Source: a virus
DNA length: 20,495 nucleotides
Virus record (IMG/VR): IMGVR_UViG_3300024261_000186
Span: 1-20,495 of that record
Reading direction: 5' to 3' (one strand)
Made by a program: the position numbers and the translations under genes. Below the pieces are notes generated by a model. That model was not told where the DNA came from. It searched no databases and worked only from the letters and a program-made list of their open reading frames with translations. The first letter of the stretch is position 1, and each line of letters opens with the position of its first letter. Of the stretch, positions 15,585 to 20,495 are shown in pieces.

Positions 15585-15986
15585 TCATGTCAGGATCCGA
15601 GCGCCGGTCTGGTAGCGGCTGTCCCGGATCTGGAGGTAGGCCAGGCCGTGGCGGCTCTGGCGGTAGTAGTCGTCCTCATGGGACGACGAAGCGAAAGCGG
15701 AGGAGAAGCCGTAGGAGACCGCCAGGTCCCCGGTACGGAGAGACGTCACGCCGCCGACCCCGGAAGAGCCGGCCGAAGCCGACCCGTCCCGGGCCTGCAT
15801 GGTGAACTCGTGAGCTGTCAGCCGCGCGACCGCCTCGGTAGTGCGGGCCCCGAACACGCCTGGCGTGATGGAGCCTGCTACGATCGTGACCACGTCTTCC
15901 ACGTCTGCGTCGCTCGTAGAGGCGAACTCCGGAGCGACGATCCGAAAGACGGGCAGGACCGCGTCGATGGCGGTCGCGTCGGCCAT
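15585..15986 (-). CDS. Head-tail connector, DUF4054 type
   Basis: A 133-aa protein starting at ATG 15986, which shares a base with the preceding TAA (TAATG). The start of the product (VLPVFRIVAPEFASTSDADVEDVVTIVAG) and the later portion (VTSLRTGDLAVSYGFSS...YRQSRHGLAYLQIRDSR) follow the DUF4054 pattern: 'f~~~fPefa~~~d~~v~~~l~~A', then 'v~s~~~g~vs~sy', then 'T~~G~~yl~l~r'. This is a known adaptor family of myophage necks. It is positioned after the major capsid protein as expected. It likely docks under the portal as a ring (family knowledge). Confidence 0.85.
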   Translation of the reverse strand: MADATAIDAVLPVFRIVAPEFASTSDADVEDVVTIVAGSITPGVFGARTTEAVARLTAHEFTMQARDGSASAGSSGVGGVTSLRTGDLAVSYGFSSAFASSSHEDDYYRQSRHGLAYLQIRDSRYQTGARILT

Positions 15987-16204
15987 TAGCCGATCTGCAG
16001 CCCGAGACGCTCGGCGAGCGCGCCCATGCCACCCTTGCGGTAGCGGGCGACCCGCGGGCCCTCGACCTGCTGGCCGATGTTGGGAGCCTTGTCCACGTCC
16101 TTGTCAGCCTGGCCGCCGAGGGTGAGCATGGGCACGCCCTTCCCGCCGCCCAGGATGACGCGGTTCGTGGAAGTGTTGCGGACGAAGGTACGCTTGGTGG
16201 GCAT
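15986..16204 (-). CDS. Small unknown protein of the head module (72 aa)
   Basis: A short basic protein starting at ATG 16204, two bases after the capsid gene stop, and overlapping the DUF4054-type gene. It starts MPTKRTFVRNTSTNRVILGGGKGVPML and ends GGMGALAERLGLQIG. Lys/Arg content is high in both ends and there is no membrane or signal segment. Tight coupling to both neighbours supports that it is real. I do not recognise it. Similar small basic proteins occur next to capsid genes in other phages (for example FluMu-type N-terminal proteins), so a minor head or DNA-associated role is possible; this is speculation from context. Confidence 0.75.
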   Translation of the reverse strand: MPTKRTFVRNTSTNRVILGGGKGVPMLTLGGQADKDVDKAPNIGQQVEGPRVARYRKGGMGALAERLGLQIG

Positions 16205-16206
16205 GA

Positions 16207-17340
16207 TCAGGCCTCGCTCTGGACGTAGACGAGGAGGTTGTCACCGACCTCGCGCTGGTTGAGCCCGCCGAAACCGGCCACGATGAACATCTTGCTGGAC
16301 ATGGCCGTCCGCTCGGGGGGGAGCGGGGTGGGGGTCATGGCCACGATCATCTCGGCGGAGGTGTCGCCCGCGCCGGAGCCCTTGCGGGTGAAGGCCATGG
16401 CGTGGATGTTGGTCCCTCCGGCGTCGTTGAGCTCGCGGATGGGCAGCACGTTCTTGATGTGCTTGTTGGCCGAGAGCATCCAGTCCATCATGCTCTTGTC
16501 GGCGTTGTCGCCGTAGCGCCGGTTCGAGAACTTGTTGAACAGCTTGGTGCTGATCAGCAGGGTGTCAGGCTGGAACACACCGCCGCTCTCGTTCTCGGCG
16601 TAGTTGGCCCACTGCCCGAAGTCCTCGACGATATCGTCGGCGGAGGTGGCGGCGATCCAGTCCACGTCGGACAGCGCGGTGTCCATGTAGGGGTGGTTCA
16701 GCAAGCCGTAGATGTTGTAGTCGCTCGCGCCCTGGAAGGTCCAGCGGTTGATCATCTGGTCGATGACCAGACGAGCGGCGCGCATCTTGGCGGTGCCGGT
16801 GTCCAGGCCGGTCAGGTTGCCGCGCAGGCCCTCGAGCCAGTCCATCTCGTACATCGAAGCCAGGTAGACCACGGGTGCGGAGAAGTGCGCGGCGCCGATG
16901 CCGACAGCGGGGATGTTGGACCCGGAGCCGCCGCGGTAGACCACGGCCTCGCCGGTCGCGTAGGTCCGTCGCTGCTCGTAGTTGAGCATGCCGGGGGAGA
17001 CCTCGGTGTTGATCGAGAAGGCCTTGGTGGCGTTCAGCGGCGCGGTGCGCTCGGCCATGACCTTGCGCATCTTCTGCGTCAGGTCGCGGGGCTGGAACAT
17101 GCCCAGGCCCGGATCGTAGCCGTCGAGTCGCAGGTCGGCGTTCAGCTGCGCCGCGTAGCTGTCAGCACGGCGCTCCATGATGGCCATGCCGCGCTCGACG
17201 GTCGGCCAGAAGGTCTGACCGGTGGAGTCGGCGCGCGGGGTGCAGCCTGCGGCGATCTCGGCGATGCCGCGCGAGATATCCCCGTAGGACTGCATACGCT
17301 CGACGTGGGACCCGTTGAGGAGGAGGAAGTGGGCGTTCAT
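16207..17340 (-). CDS. Major capsid protein, DUF2184 type
   Basis: I take ATG 17340 (377 aa), four bases after the cement stop and preceded by GGGAG about twelve bases upstream. A longer in-frame extension to 17553 is rejected, because it would overlap the cement gene in another frame and has Ser/Pro/Thr shadow composition. Residues around 165-230 contain YLASMYEMDWLEGL, MRAARLVIDQMINRWTFQGASDYNIYGLLNHPYM, the hallmark of DUF2184 major capsid proteins ('...~~~~d~~~n~~~~~G~~~~g~~GLlN~p~'). The C-terminus with MTPTPLPPERTAMSSKMFIVAGFGGLNQRE fits the family. It has the HK97 fold and forms the capsid shell. Confidence 0.92.
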   Translation of the reverse strand: MNAHFLLLNGSHVERMQSYGDISRGIAEIAAGCTPRADSTGQTFWPTVERGMAIMERRADSYAAQLNADLRLDGYDPGLGMFQPRDLTQKMRKVMAERTAPLNATKAFSINTEVSPGMLNYEQRRTYATGEAVVYRGGSGSNIPAVGIGAAHFSAPVVYLASMYEMDWLEGLRGNLTGLDTGTAKMRAARLVIDQMINRWTFQGASDYNIYGLLNHPYMDTALSDVDWIAATSADDIVEDFGQWANYAENESGGVFQPDTLLISTKLFNKFSNRRYGDNADKSMMDWMLSANKHIKNVLPIRELNDAGGTNIHAMAFTRKGSGAGDTSAEMIVAMTPTPLPPERTAMSSKMFIVAGFGGLNQREVGDNLLVYVQSEA

Positions 17341-17344
17341 GGTC

Positions 17345-18532
17345 TCAGGCTCCCATGTCGAGGTTGATGACGCCGACGCCATCGGTGGTGGTGCTGTACT
17401 CCTGGCGCTGGATCTTGGCCTTGTACGACCCGATCCAGACCCGGCCAGCTGCGGCGGCGTTGTAGAAGCGGCCCTTGGTGGACGTGTTGAGGTCCACGTA
17501 GACCTCGTCGCCGTAGGCCCAGGTCTCGGTGGTGTCGCGCTGCACGATGCCATGCCCGCGGACCGCGACCTCCACGCCCTGGTTGGCGGCGTAGACCGGG
17601 TCGTCGCCGTCGATGGTGGCGTTCTCGACGTCCAGGCGGCGCACGCTGACGCCGGCCATGGCGCGGAGCAGGCTGGTGTCGGTGCTCGGGCCCGTGGTGT
17701 TGGCCTTGGCGACGGTGCCAGCGCCGCTGACGCTGGAGACGCCGCGGAATTCGGAGCCCGCCACGTCGGAGGTCAGGGTGATGGTGGTGGCGTCCGAGGC
17801 GAGCGCGATGGACAGCGCGGCACCGAAGGCGGCGTCCAGGATGACGTCCATGGCCGTGACCAACGCCGCGAGGGTGAGGGTCTGGCTGGTGGCGTAGGTG
17901 ACGCTCTCGGCGAAGCGCTTGCCCTGGAACCTGATCTCCAGGAAGACCTCGTCGCCCGCGCCCACGCTACCGTAGGTGAAGGTCACGACCTGGGCCGTGA
18001 AGTCGGTGCTCACCGGCACGTAGCCCTTGGGGGTGCCCTCGTCGGTGACGTAGCCCGAGAGGACCATCGCCCGCCCGAAGCTCACCGTGTCCGCGCTGGC
18101 GGCAGTGGTGGTGTTGGTCGGGGTGCCGAGGTCCTGGGTGGTCTCGGAGGCGTTGACCGTGGTGGTCCAGCTGACGCCCGGCCACACGCCGGTCAGCGTG
18201 ATGGTGCCGCCCGCGTAGGACGCGGCGCACAGCCGATAGGCGGCGGCCTTGTCGTTGATGGCGGCCTCGAGGCCCGCGCCGAGCTCGGCCTGGGTCGCGC
18301 TGGCGTCGGTGGTGAACTCGCAGGAGGCGCCGTCGATGACCACCTTGTAGGTGGTGCTGTTGTCGGGCGCGGCGGGGACCGAGATGGTGGTGACCTGCGC
18401 GGCCTGGGGGTTGGAGTTCATCACGGAGATGGACTTGTAGTCCAGGTTCCGCGTGAAGTCGCCGATGAACCCGATGGGCTGACGGGCGCGGGCGTCGTCG
18501 GCGCGCTGGAAGAAGGTGGAAGCCGGGGACAT
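17345..18532 (-). CDS. Capsid cement / head decoration protein
   Basis: A 395-aa protein with ATG 18532, three bases after the protease-scaffold stop. The final about 80 residues (DPVYAANQGVEVAVRGHGIVQRDTTETWAYGDEVYVDLNTSTKGRF...VWIGSYKAKI) match the beta-barrel of phage structural cement proteins found between protease and capsid genes. The front part carries an added Ig-like beta module at about residues 47-120 (TTYKVVIDGASCEFTTDASATQAELGAGLEAAIND) and possibly a second at 170-280. This makes it much longer than the usual about 130-200 aa cement proteins. The product is likely bound on the outer capsid. The name rests on the C-terminal pattern and gene position. Confidence 0.78.
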   Translation of the reverse strand: MSPASTFFQRADDARARQPIGFIGDFTRNLDYKSISVMNSNPQAAQVTTISVPAAPDNSTTYKVVIDGASCEFTTDASATQAELGAGLEAAINDKAAAYRLCAASYAGGTITLTGVWPGVSWTTTVNASETTQDLGTPTNTTTAASADTVSFGRAMVLSGYVTDEGTPKGYVPVSTDFTAQVVTFTYGSVGAGDEVFLEIRFQGKRFAESVTYATSQTLTLAALVTAMDVILDAAFGAALSIALASDATTITLTSDVAGSEFRGVSSVSGAGTVAKANTTGPSTDTSLLRAMAGVSVRRLDVENATIDGDDPVYAANQGVEVAVRGHGIVQRDTTETWAYGDEVYVDLNTSTKGRFYNAAAAGRVWIGSYKAKIQRQEYSTTTDGVGVINLDMGA

Positions 18533-18535
18533 GGA

Positions 18536-19135
18536 TCAGCCCTCCTTGGAGGCGCGGTTGTTGGCGAGCCAGGGATCGTCGGCGGGCGTGGTGGCGCCGT
18601 CGATGCGGTTGGGGTCGTCGTTGCGGAGCCCGTCGTAGCGGGGGTCCCGCTTGCCGGAGTCCTTGCGGATGGAGTCGAGGATGCCGTCCACGTAGCCAGC
18701 GCTGGACTCGTCGGTGACACTGTCCACGCGGGTCTTGGCGATGGCGAGGCGCAGGGCGGGCAGGTCGAGGGCGTCGTGCTTGACGTTGACCTTGTCGGCC
18801 AGCTTCTGGAGGTCCGCCAACTCGGCCGCGTCCTTGCGGTCCTTGTCGGCCTTCTCGGCCTTGGTGAACTTGGCCTGGAGGGCATCGAACTCGCCCTGGA
18901 GCTTGTCGAGCTTGGCCTGGCAGGCGTCGCGGTCGGTCTTGGCCTTCTCGAGTTCTTCGGTCATGGCCTCGGCGTCCGTCTTGGCCTTGTCGGCTTCGGC
19001 TTCGGCGGTGGCCTTCTCGTCGGCGTCGTTGCGGAGGGTCTTCACGGCGGCGATGCCGGACTGGAGGGCCGTTCCCTCGTTGTCCAGGCGCTCGACACCA
19101 AGCGCGGTCAGGAGGGCCGCGAGGGTCGGGTTCAT
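18536..19135 (-). CDS. Probable nested scaffold protein (internal start, 199 aa)
   Basis: Within the protease-scaffold frame an internal ATG 19135 is preceded by GGGAGAAGCAC, a ribosome binding site with six-base spacing. It lies just after a Pro-rich linker (TPPPPREKH). The product would be 199 aa: a short helix, then a long Ala/Glu/Lys/Asp coiled coil (about residues 35-105), and a charged C-terminus. This is the composition of phage scaffolding proteins. The layout copies lambda C/Nu3, where the scaffold is translated from inside the protease gene. Separate translation is inferred from the ribosome binding site; alternatively the fused protein alone acts as scaffold. Confidence 0.6.
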   Translation of the reverse strand: MNPTLAALLTALGVERLDNEGTALQSGIAAVKTLRNDADEKATAEAEADKAKTDAEAMTEELEKAKTDRDACQAKLDKLQGEFDALQAKFTKAEKADKDRKDAAELADLQKLADKVNVKHDALDLPALRLAIAKTRVDSVTDESSAGYVDGILDSIRKDSGKRDPRYDGLRNDDPNRIDGATTPADDPWLANNRASKEG

Positions 19136-19735
19136 GTGCTTCTCCCGTGGGGGGGGTGGCGTGGTGGCGTACCGACCCGCGGCGTCCGCGGAGTCAGTTC
19201 GGAGGGAAACGGTGGAACCCGCCCGGCCCTCTGGGACCTGGGCGAGGTGGTTGCAGTCGCGGCCGACCTGTCGGGCGTCGTAGCGGCCGAAGATCGGGTG
19301 CTCGCCTGGCGTGTCGTCCAGGGCCACGGCGTAGCCGCAGGAGACTTCCTTGACGCCCTCGTTGAAGGCGTCGATGGCGTCTTGCCGGCGCAGGGCGACC
19401 TTGACCCGCACGAAGGAGCCCTGAGCGTCCTCCTCGACGGTGGCGTCCCCGTCCACGTCGCCTGTCCCGTCGTCCTTCACGCTGTCGGTGGTGACGAACC
19501 CCGTCTTGGGGTGGTGCAGGGTCATCGGCGAGCGGGGCAGGGTGCGGGCAGTGTCCAGCACTGCGGCGCGGGTCACCAGCTCGCGGCGGATGGTGCCGTC
19601 GGGCTGGGGGTACTCGAGGATCCCCTCGCGGGTCGCGATGCACTCGGCAAGCACGGAGCCGTCCGAACGCACGAACGGCGACCGGAGCGGGCCTGCACGG
19701 TCGTAGCGTCGGGGGGAGGCGTCGGAGAAGGGGAT
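18536..19735 (-). CDS. Prohead protease fused to scaffold, DUF2213 type
   Basis: Family elements are clear: RYDRAGPLR...VRSDGSVLAEC...GILEYPQPDGTIRREL, then MTLHHPKTGFVTTDSV, EVSCGYAVALDDTPGE and CNHLAQVPEGRAG. The His of HHP and Ser of EVSCGY are the conserved pair of DUF2213 prohead proteases. A coiled coil fills the C-terminal half. The first standard codon is GTG 19672 (378 aa), but family-like sequence (SPRRYDRAG) continues upstream of it to the TGA at 19765-19763. No ATG, GTG or TTG lies there. ATC 19735 has GGAG six bases upstream, and CTG 19747 is another option. I give 19735 as the best estimate (399 aa). The enzyme cleaves scaffold and capsid during maturation. Confidence 0.88.
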   Translation of the reverse strand: MPFSDASPRRYDRAGPLRSPFVRSDGSVLAECIATREGILEYPQPDGTIRRELVTRAAVLDTARTLPRSPMTLHHPKTGFVTTDSVKDDGTGDVDGDATVEEDAQGSFVRVKVALRRQDAIDAFNEGVKEVSCGYAVALDDTPGEHPIFGRYDARQVGRDCNHLAQVPEGRAGSTVSLRTDSADAAGRYATTPPPPREKHMNPTLAALLTALGVERLDNEGTALQSGIAAVKTLRNDADEKATAEAEADKAKTDAEAMTEELEKAKTDRDACQAKLDKLQGEFDALQAKFTKAEKADKDRKDAAELADLQKLADKVNVKHDALDLPALRLAIAKTRVDSVTDESSAGYVDGILDSIRKDSGKRDPRYDGLRNDDPNRIDGATTPADDPWLANNRASKEG

Positions 19736-19768
19736 CGCGAACTCCAGATCGCTGCACGTCTGTCACGG

Positions 19769-19797
19769 AGGGTAGCGGAGCGGTGACAAGGTGTCAA
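19769..19797 (-). promoter_or_regulatory. Leftward promoter of the structural operon
   Basis: On the minus strand TTGACA (19797-19792) is followed after exactly 17 bases by TACCCT (19774-19769). The -35 is a perfect sigma-70 match; the -10 keeps T, A and final T. Transcription would begin near 19762, leaving about 27 bases before the proposed ATC start at 19735. It faces the whole head-tail gene train. An inverted repeat TGACA-agg-TGTCA (plus strand, 19784-19796) overlaps the -35. The promoter is a sequence-based prediction; strength and timing are unknown. Confidence 0.6.
19784..19796. promoter_or_regulatory. Dyad operator-like site over the leftward -35
   Basis: TGACAAGGTGTCA is a perfect 5-base inverted repeat with a 3-base spacer. 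It overlaps the -35 of the leftward promoter, a classic position for a repressor site. It shares TGTC with the other two dyads in this region. Function is inferred. Confidence 0.45.
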
Positions 19798-19820
19798 CCG
19801 GGTGTCCGAATTTGTGGACG

Positions 19821-19838
19821 TGTTCCAGAGTTGGGACA
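19821..19838. promoter_or_regulatory. Dyad operator-like site between the promoters
   Basis: TGTTCCAGAGTTGGGACA has half-sites TGTTCC and TGTCCC (reverse complement of GGGACA) separated by six bases. The same two half-sites recur in the dyad at 19916-19933. A related GGTGTCC-gaatttgt-GGAC element lies just left at 19801-19819. Together they suggest binding of one regulator to the divergent region. Function is inferred. Confidence 0.45.
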
Positions 19839-19883
19839 GGGAGAGAAATATCACCGTATTGGTATCTTTTTTGGGCCGAGAGC

Positions 19884-19912
19884 TTGCCTATGTTCCACTG
19901 CACGGGTATATT
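19884..19912 (+). promoter_or_regulatory. Rightward promoter for the small plus-strand genes
   Basis: TTGCCT (19884-19889) and TATATT (19907-19912) are separated by exactly 17 bases. The -10 matches five of six positions of TATAAT and the -35 four of six of TTGACA. Surrounding DNA is AT-richer than the rest of the window. It would drive the genes from 19947 onward. Initiation would be near 19918-19920, inside the dyad at 19916-19933. Confidence 0.58.
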
Positions 19913-19915
19913 GAA

Positions 19916-19933
19916 GGTGTCCCAAGGAACACC
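19916..19933. promoter_or_regulatory. Dyad operator-like site at the rightward transcription start
   Basis: GGTGTCCCAAGGAACACC is an 18-base inverted repeat with half-sites GGTGTCCC and GGTGTTCC (seven of eight identical) and an AA centre. It starts four bases after the -10 of the rightward promoter, covering the expected start point, so a bound repressor would block initiation. The half-sites match those of 19821-19838. Confidence 0.55.
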
Positions 19934-19946
19934 GAACGGAGCCGAC

Positions 19947-20126
19947 ATGACCACCGCTACCCTCCAAGCCACCGCAGCCGACACCGTAGCCGAGCACCGC
20001 GCCATGTGCGACCAAGCCGGCATCACCTTCGACGTGGACGACATGGTCAACACCGAAGCCCTCGGTCACTGGGATGGCTTCTGCTGGGAAGACGTGGAGC
20101 AGGCTCTGCGCGACGCCGCCGAGTAG
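19947..20126 (+). CDS. Small acidic unknown protein (59 aa)
   Basis: ATG 19947 is preceded by ACGGAG at suitable distance and by the rightward promoter. The frame is open upstream to GTG 19791, but that start would include the promoter and operator, so the ATG is preferred. The product (MTTATLQATAADTVAEHRA...EDVEQALRDAAE) is acidic, helical at both ends, with a central GITFDVDDMVNTEALGHWDGFCW. No known family or DNA-binding motif is recognised. As first gene behind a probably repressed promoter it may be an early or regulatory phage gene, which is inference from position. Confidence 0.65.
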   Translation: MTTATLQATAADTVAEHRAMCDQAGITFDVDDMVNTEALGHWDGFCWEDVEQALRDAAE

Positions 20127-20150
20127 CCCCACCACCAACCCCCAAGCCCA

Positions 20151-20170
20151 GCCCGGGGGTCAAGCCGGGC
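20151..20170 (+). other. GC-rich hairpin before the second small gene
   Basis: GCCCGG-gggtcaag-CCGGGC gives a 6-bp all-GC stem with an 8-base loop between the first and second small plus-strand genes. There is no T-run after it, so it is not a typical intrinsic terminator. It ends directly before the AGGAGAGG ribosome binding site of the next gene and could affect its translation or mRNA stability. Confidence 0.35.
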
Positions 20171-20180
20171 AGGAGAGGAC

Positions 20181-20384
20181 ATGTTCTTCGCTTTCTCGAC
20201 ATCAACCGCAAACATTGCCCGCCTCCAGTCCCGCAGCGACGCGCCAGTCACGCGCCACGAATGCCGCGGAGACATGCTGCGCCGGTGGAGCGCTCGCGCG
20301 GTGCGCGCGGTGCGGCTCGAGGAAGCGCAGGCAGCCTGCACGACCACGGAGGCCATGCGCCGCGTGCGGTCGGCTGCTGTCTGA
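20181..20384 (+). CDS. Small basic unknown protein (67 aa)
   Basis: ATG 20181 follows a strong AGGAGAGG ribosome binding site. The product is very basic (many Arg, e.g. ECRGDMLRRWSARAVRAVRLEE) and helical. It stops at TGA 20382-20384, which overlaps the ATG of the next frame (TGATG), suggesting translational coupling. No family is recognised. Small basic helical proteins may bind nucleic acid, but nothing in the sequence proves it. Minus-strand frames here have no supporting signals. Confidence 0.6.
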   Translation: MFFAFSTSTANIARLQSRSDAPVTRHECRGDMLRRWSARAVRAVRLEEAQAACTTTEAMRRVRSAAV

Positions 20385-20495
20385 TGTTTCAGATCCCGCT
20401 CGGCTACCACCCGTTCAGACCTGGCCAGAGGGTCCGGTCTCTGGCTCGCCCATGGTGGGGCGTCGGCGTGGTGCTGCGGCCGTCTCTCGGTGGTG
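20384..20495 (+). CDS. Partial unknown protein, runs off right edge
   Basis: ATG 20384 overlaps the stop of the preceding gene and the frame is open for 37 codons to the window end (MFQIPLGYHPFRPGQRVRSL...). The segment PGQRVRSLARPWWGVGVVL resembles the 'G~~VrH~~wG~G~V~' pattern of small SH3/Tudor-like modules (DUF3553 or the end of UvrD-type helicases). That likeness is weak and rests on few residues. The protein may start with such a nucleic-acid or protein binding fold. Confidence 0.5.
   Translation, partial: MFQIPLGYHPFRPGQRVRSLARPWWGVGVVLRPSLGG

Noticed and set aside
13247-15805. Long plus-strand frame of 852 codons
   Set aside because: It lies wholly antisense to the fibre-like and connector genes; the product is Gly/Val/Arg/Asp-rich shadow sequence without family motifs, as expected opposite GC-rich genes.
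17341-17553. In-frame upstream extension of the major capsid gene
   Set aside because: It overlaps the cement gene and has Ser/Pro/Thr shadow composition; ATG 17340 has a ribosome binding site and a four-base gap.
17315-19786. Long plus-strand frame of 823 codons
   Set aside because: Antisense to cement and protease-scaffold genes that have clear family features; low-complexity Gly/Val/Leu composition and no ribosome binding site.
19791-19946. GTG start at 19791 for the first small plus-strand gene
   Set aside because: The extension would translate through the rightward promoter and operator; ATG 19947 has a ribosome binding site.
20151-20170. Intrinsic terminator after the 59-aa gene
   Set aside because: The hairpin is GC-rich but has no following T-run and directly abuts the next ribosome binding site.
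1-20495. Diversity-generating retroelement, CRISPR array, tRNA, integrase or insertion sequence
   Set aside because: No reverse transcriptase, regularly spaced repeats, tRNA-like folds, recombinase motifs or flanking inverted repeats were seen when reading the window.

Overview
The window is a piece of a GC-rich tailed-phage (or prophage) genome encoding a contractile-tailed, myovirus-type virion. Almost everything from about 19.7 kb down to base 1 is one tightly packed gene train on the minus strand, with start/stop overlaps of the ATGA, GTGA or TAATG kind or gaps of at most about 30 bases. The host cannot be named from this sequence. The strong G/C bias and abundant GTG starts indicate only a high-GC bacterium. 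No integrase, tRNA, rRNA, CRISPR array or insertion sequence was seen.

In transcription order (right to left) the head module comes first: a DUF2213-type prohead protease fused to a coiled-coil scaffold with a probable internal scaffold start, a capsid cement protein, a DUF2184-type major capsid protein, a 72-aa unknown, a DUF4054-type head-tail connector, a 744-aa fibre-like protein ending in HxH motifs, an HK97-gp10/Mu-gpG-like neck protein, a head-closure-type protein and a tail terminator. The tail module follows: DUF3383-type sheath, DUF3277-type tube, a tail assembly chaperone pair joined by a probable -1 programmed frameshift at T_TTT_TTC, and the tape measure. The baseplate comes next: Dit-like protein, small plug protein, hub, gpV/gp138-type spike with an HIH apex, gp25-like wedge, gpJ-like wedge and gpI/DUF2612. 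Four fibre-region genes close the window: a protein with an apparent seven-bladed beta-propeller, two unrecognised proteins, and a glycine-rich adhesin that runs off the left edge.

At 19.76-19.95 kb there is an AT-richer divergent control region. It has a leftward promoter (TTGACA-17-TACCCT) for the structural operon, a rightward promoter (TTGCCT-17-TATATT), and several dyad-symmetric elements built on TGTCC/TGTTCC half-sites. To its right are small plus-strand genes of unknown function (59 aa, 67 aa, and a partial ORF leaving the window).

The terminase and portal genes that normally precede the protease/scaffold are absent; divergent small genes occupy their usual place. Most of the window is a recognisable virion cassette. 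The less ordinary points are the control region, the non-standard start of the protease, the nested scaffold, the frameshift site, the head-module fibre with HxH tip, the beta-propeller tail protein and the polyglycine adhesin.
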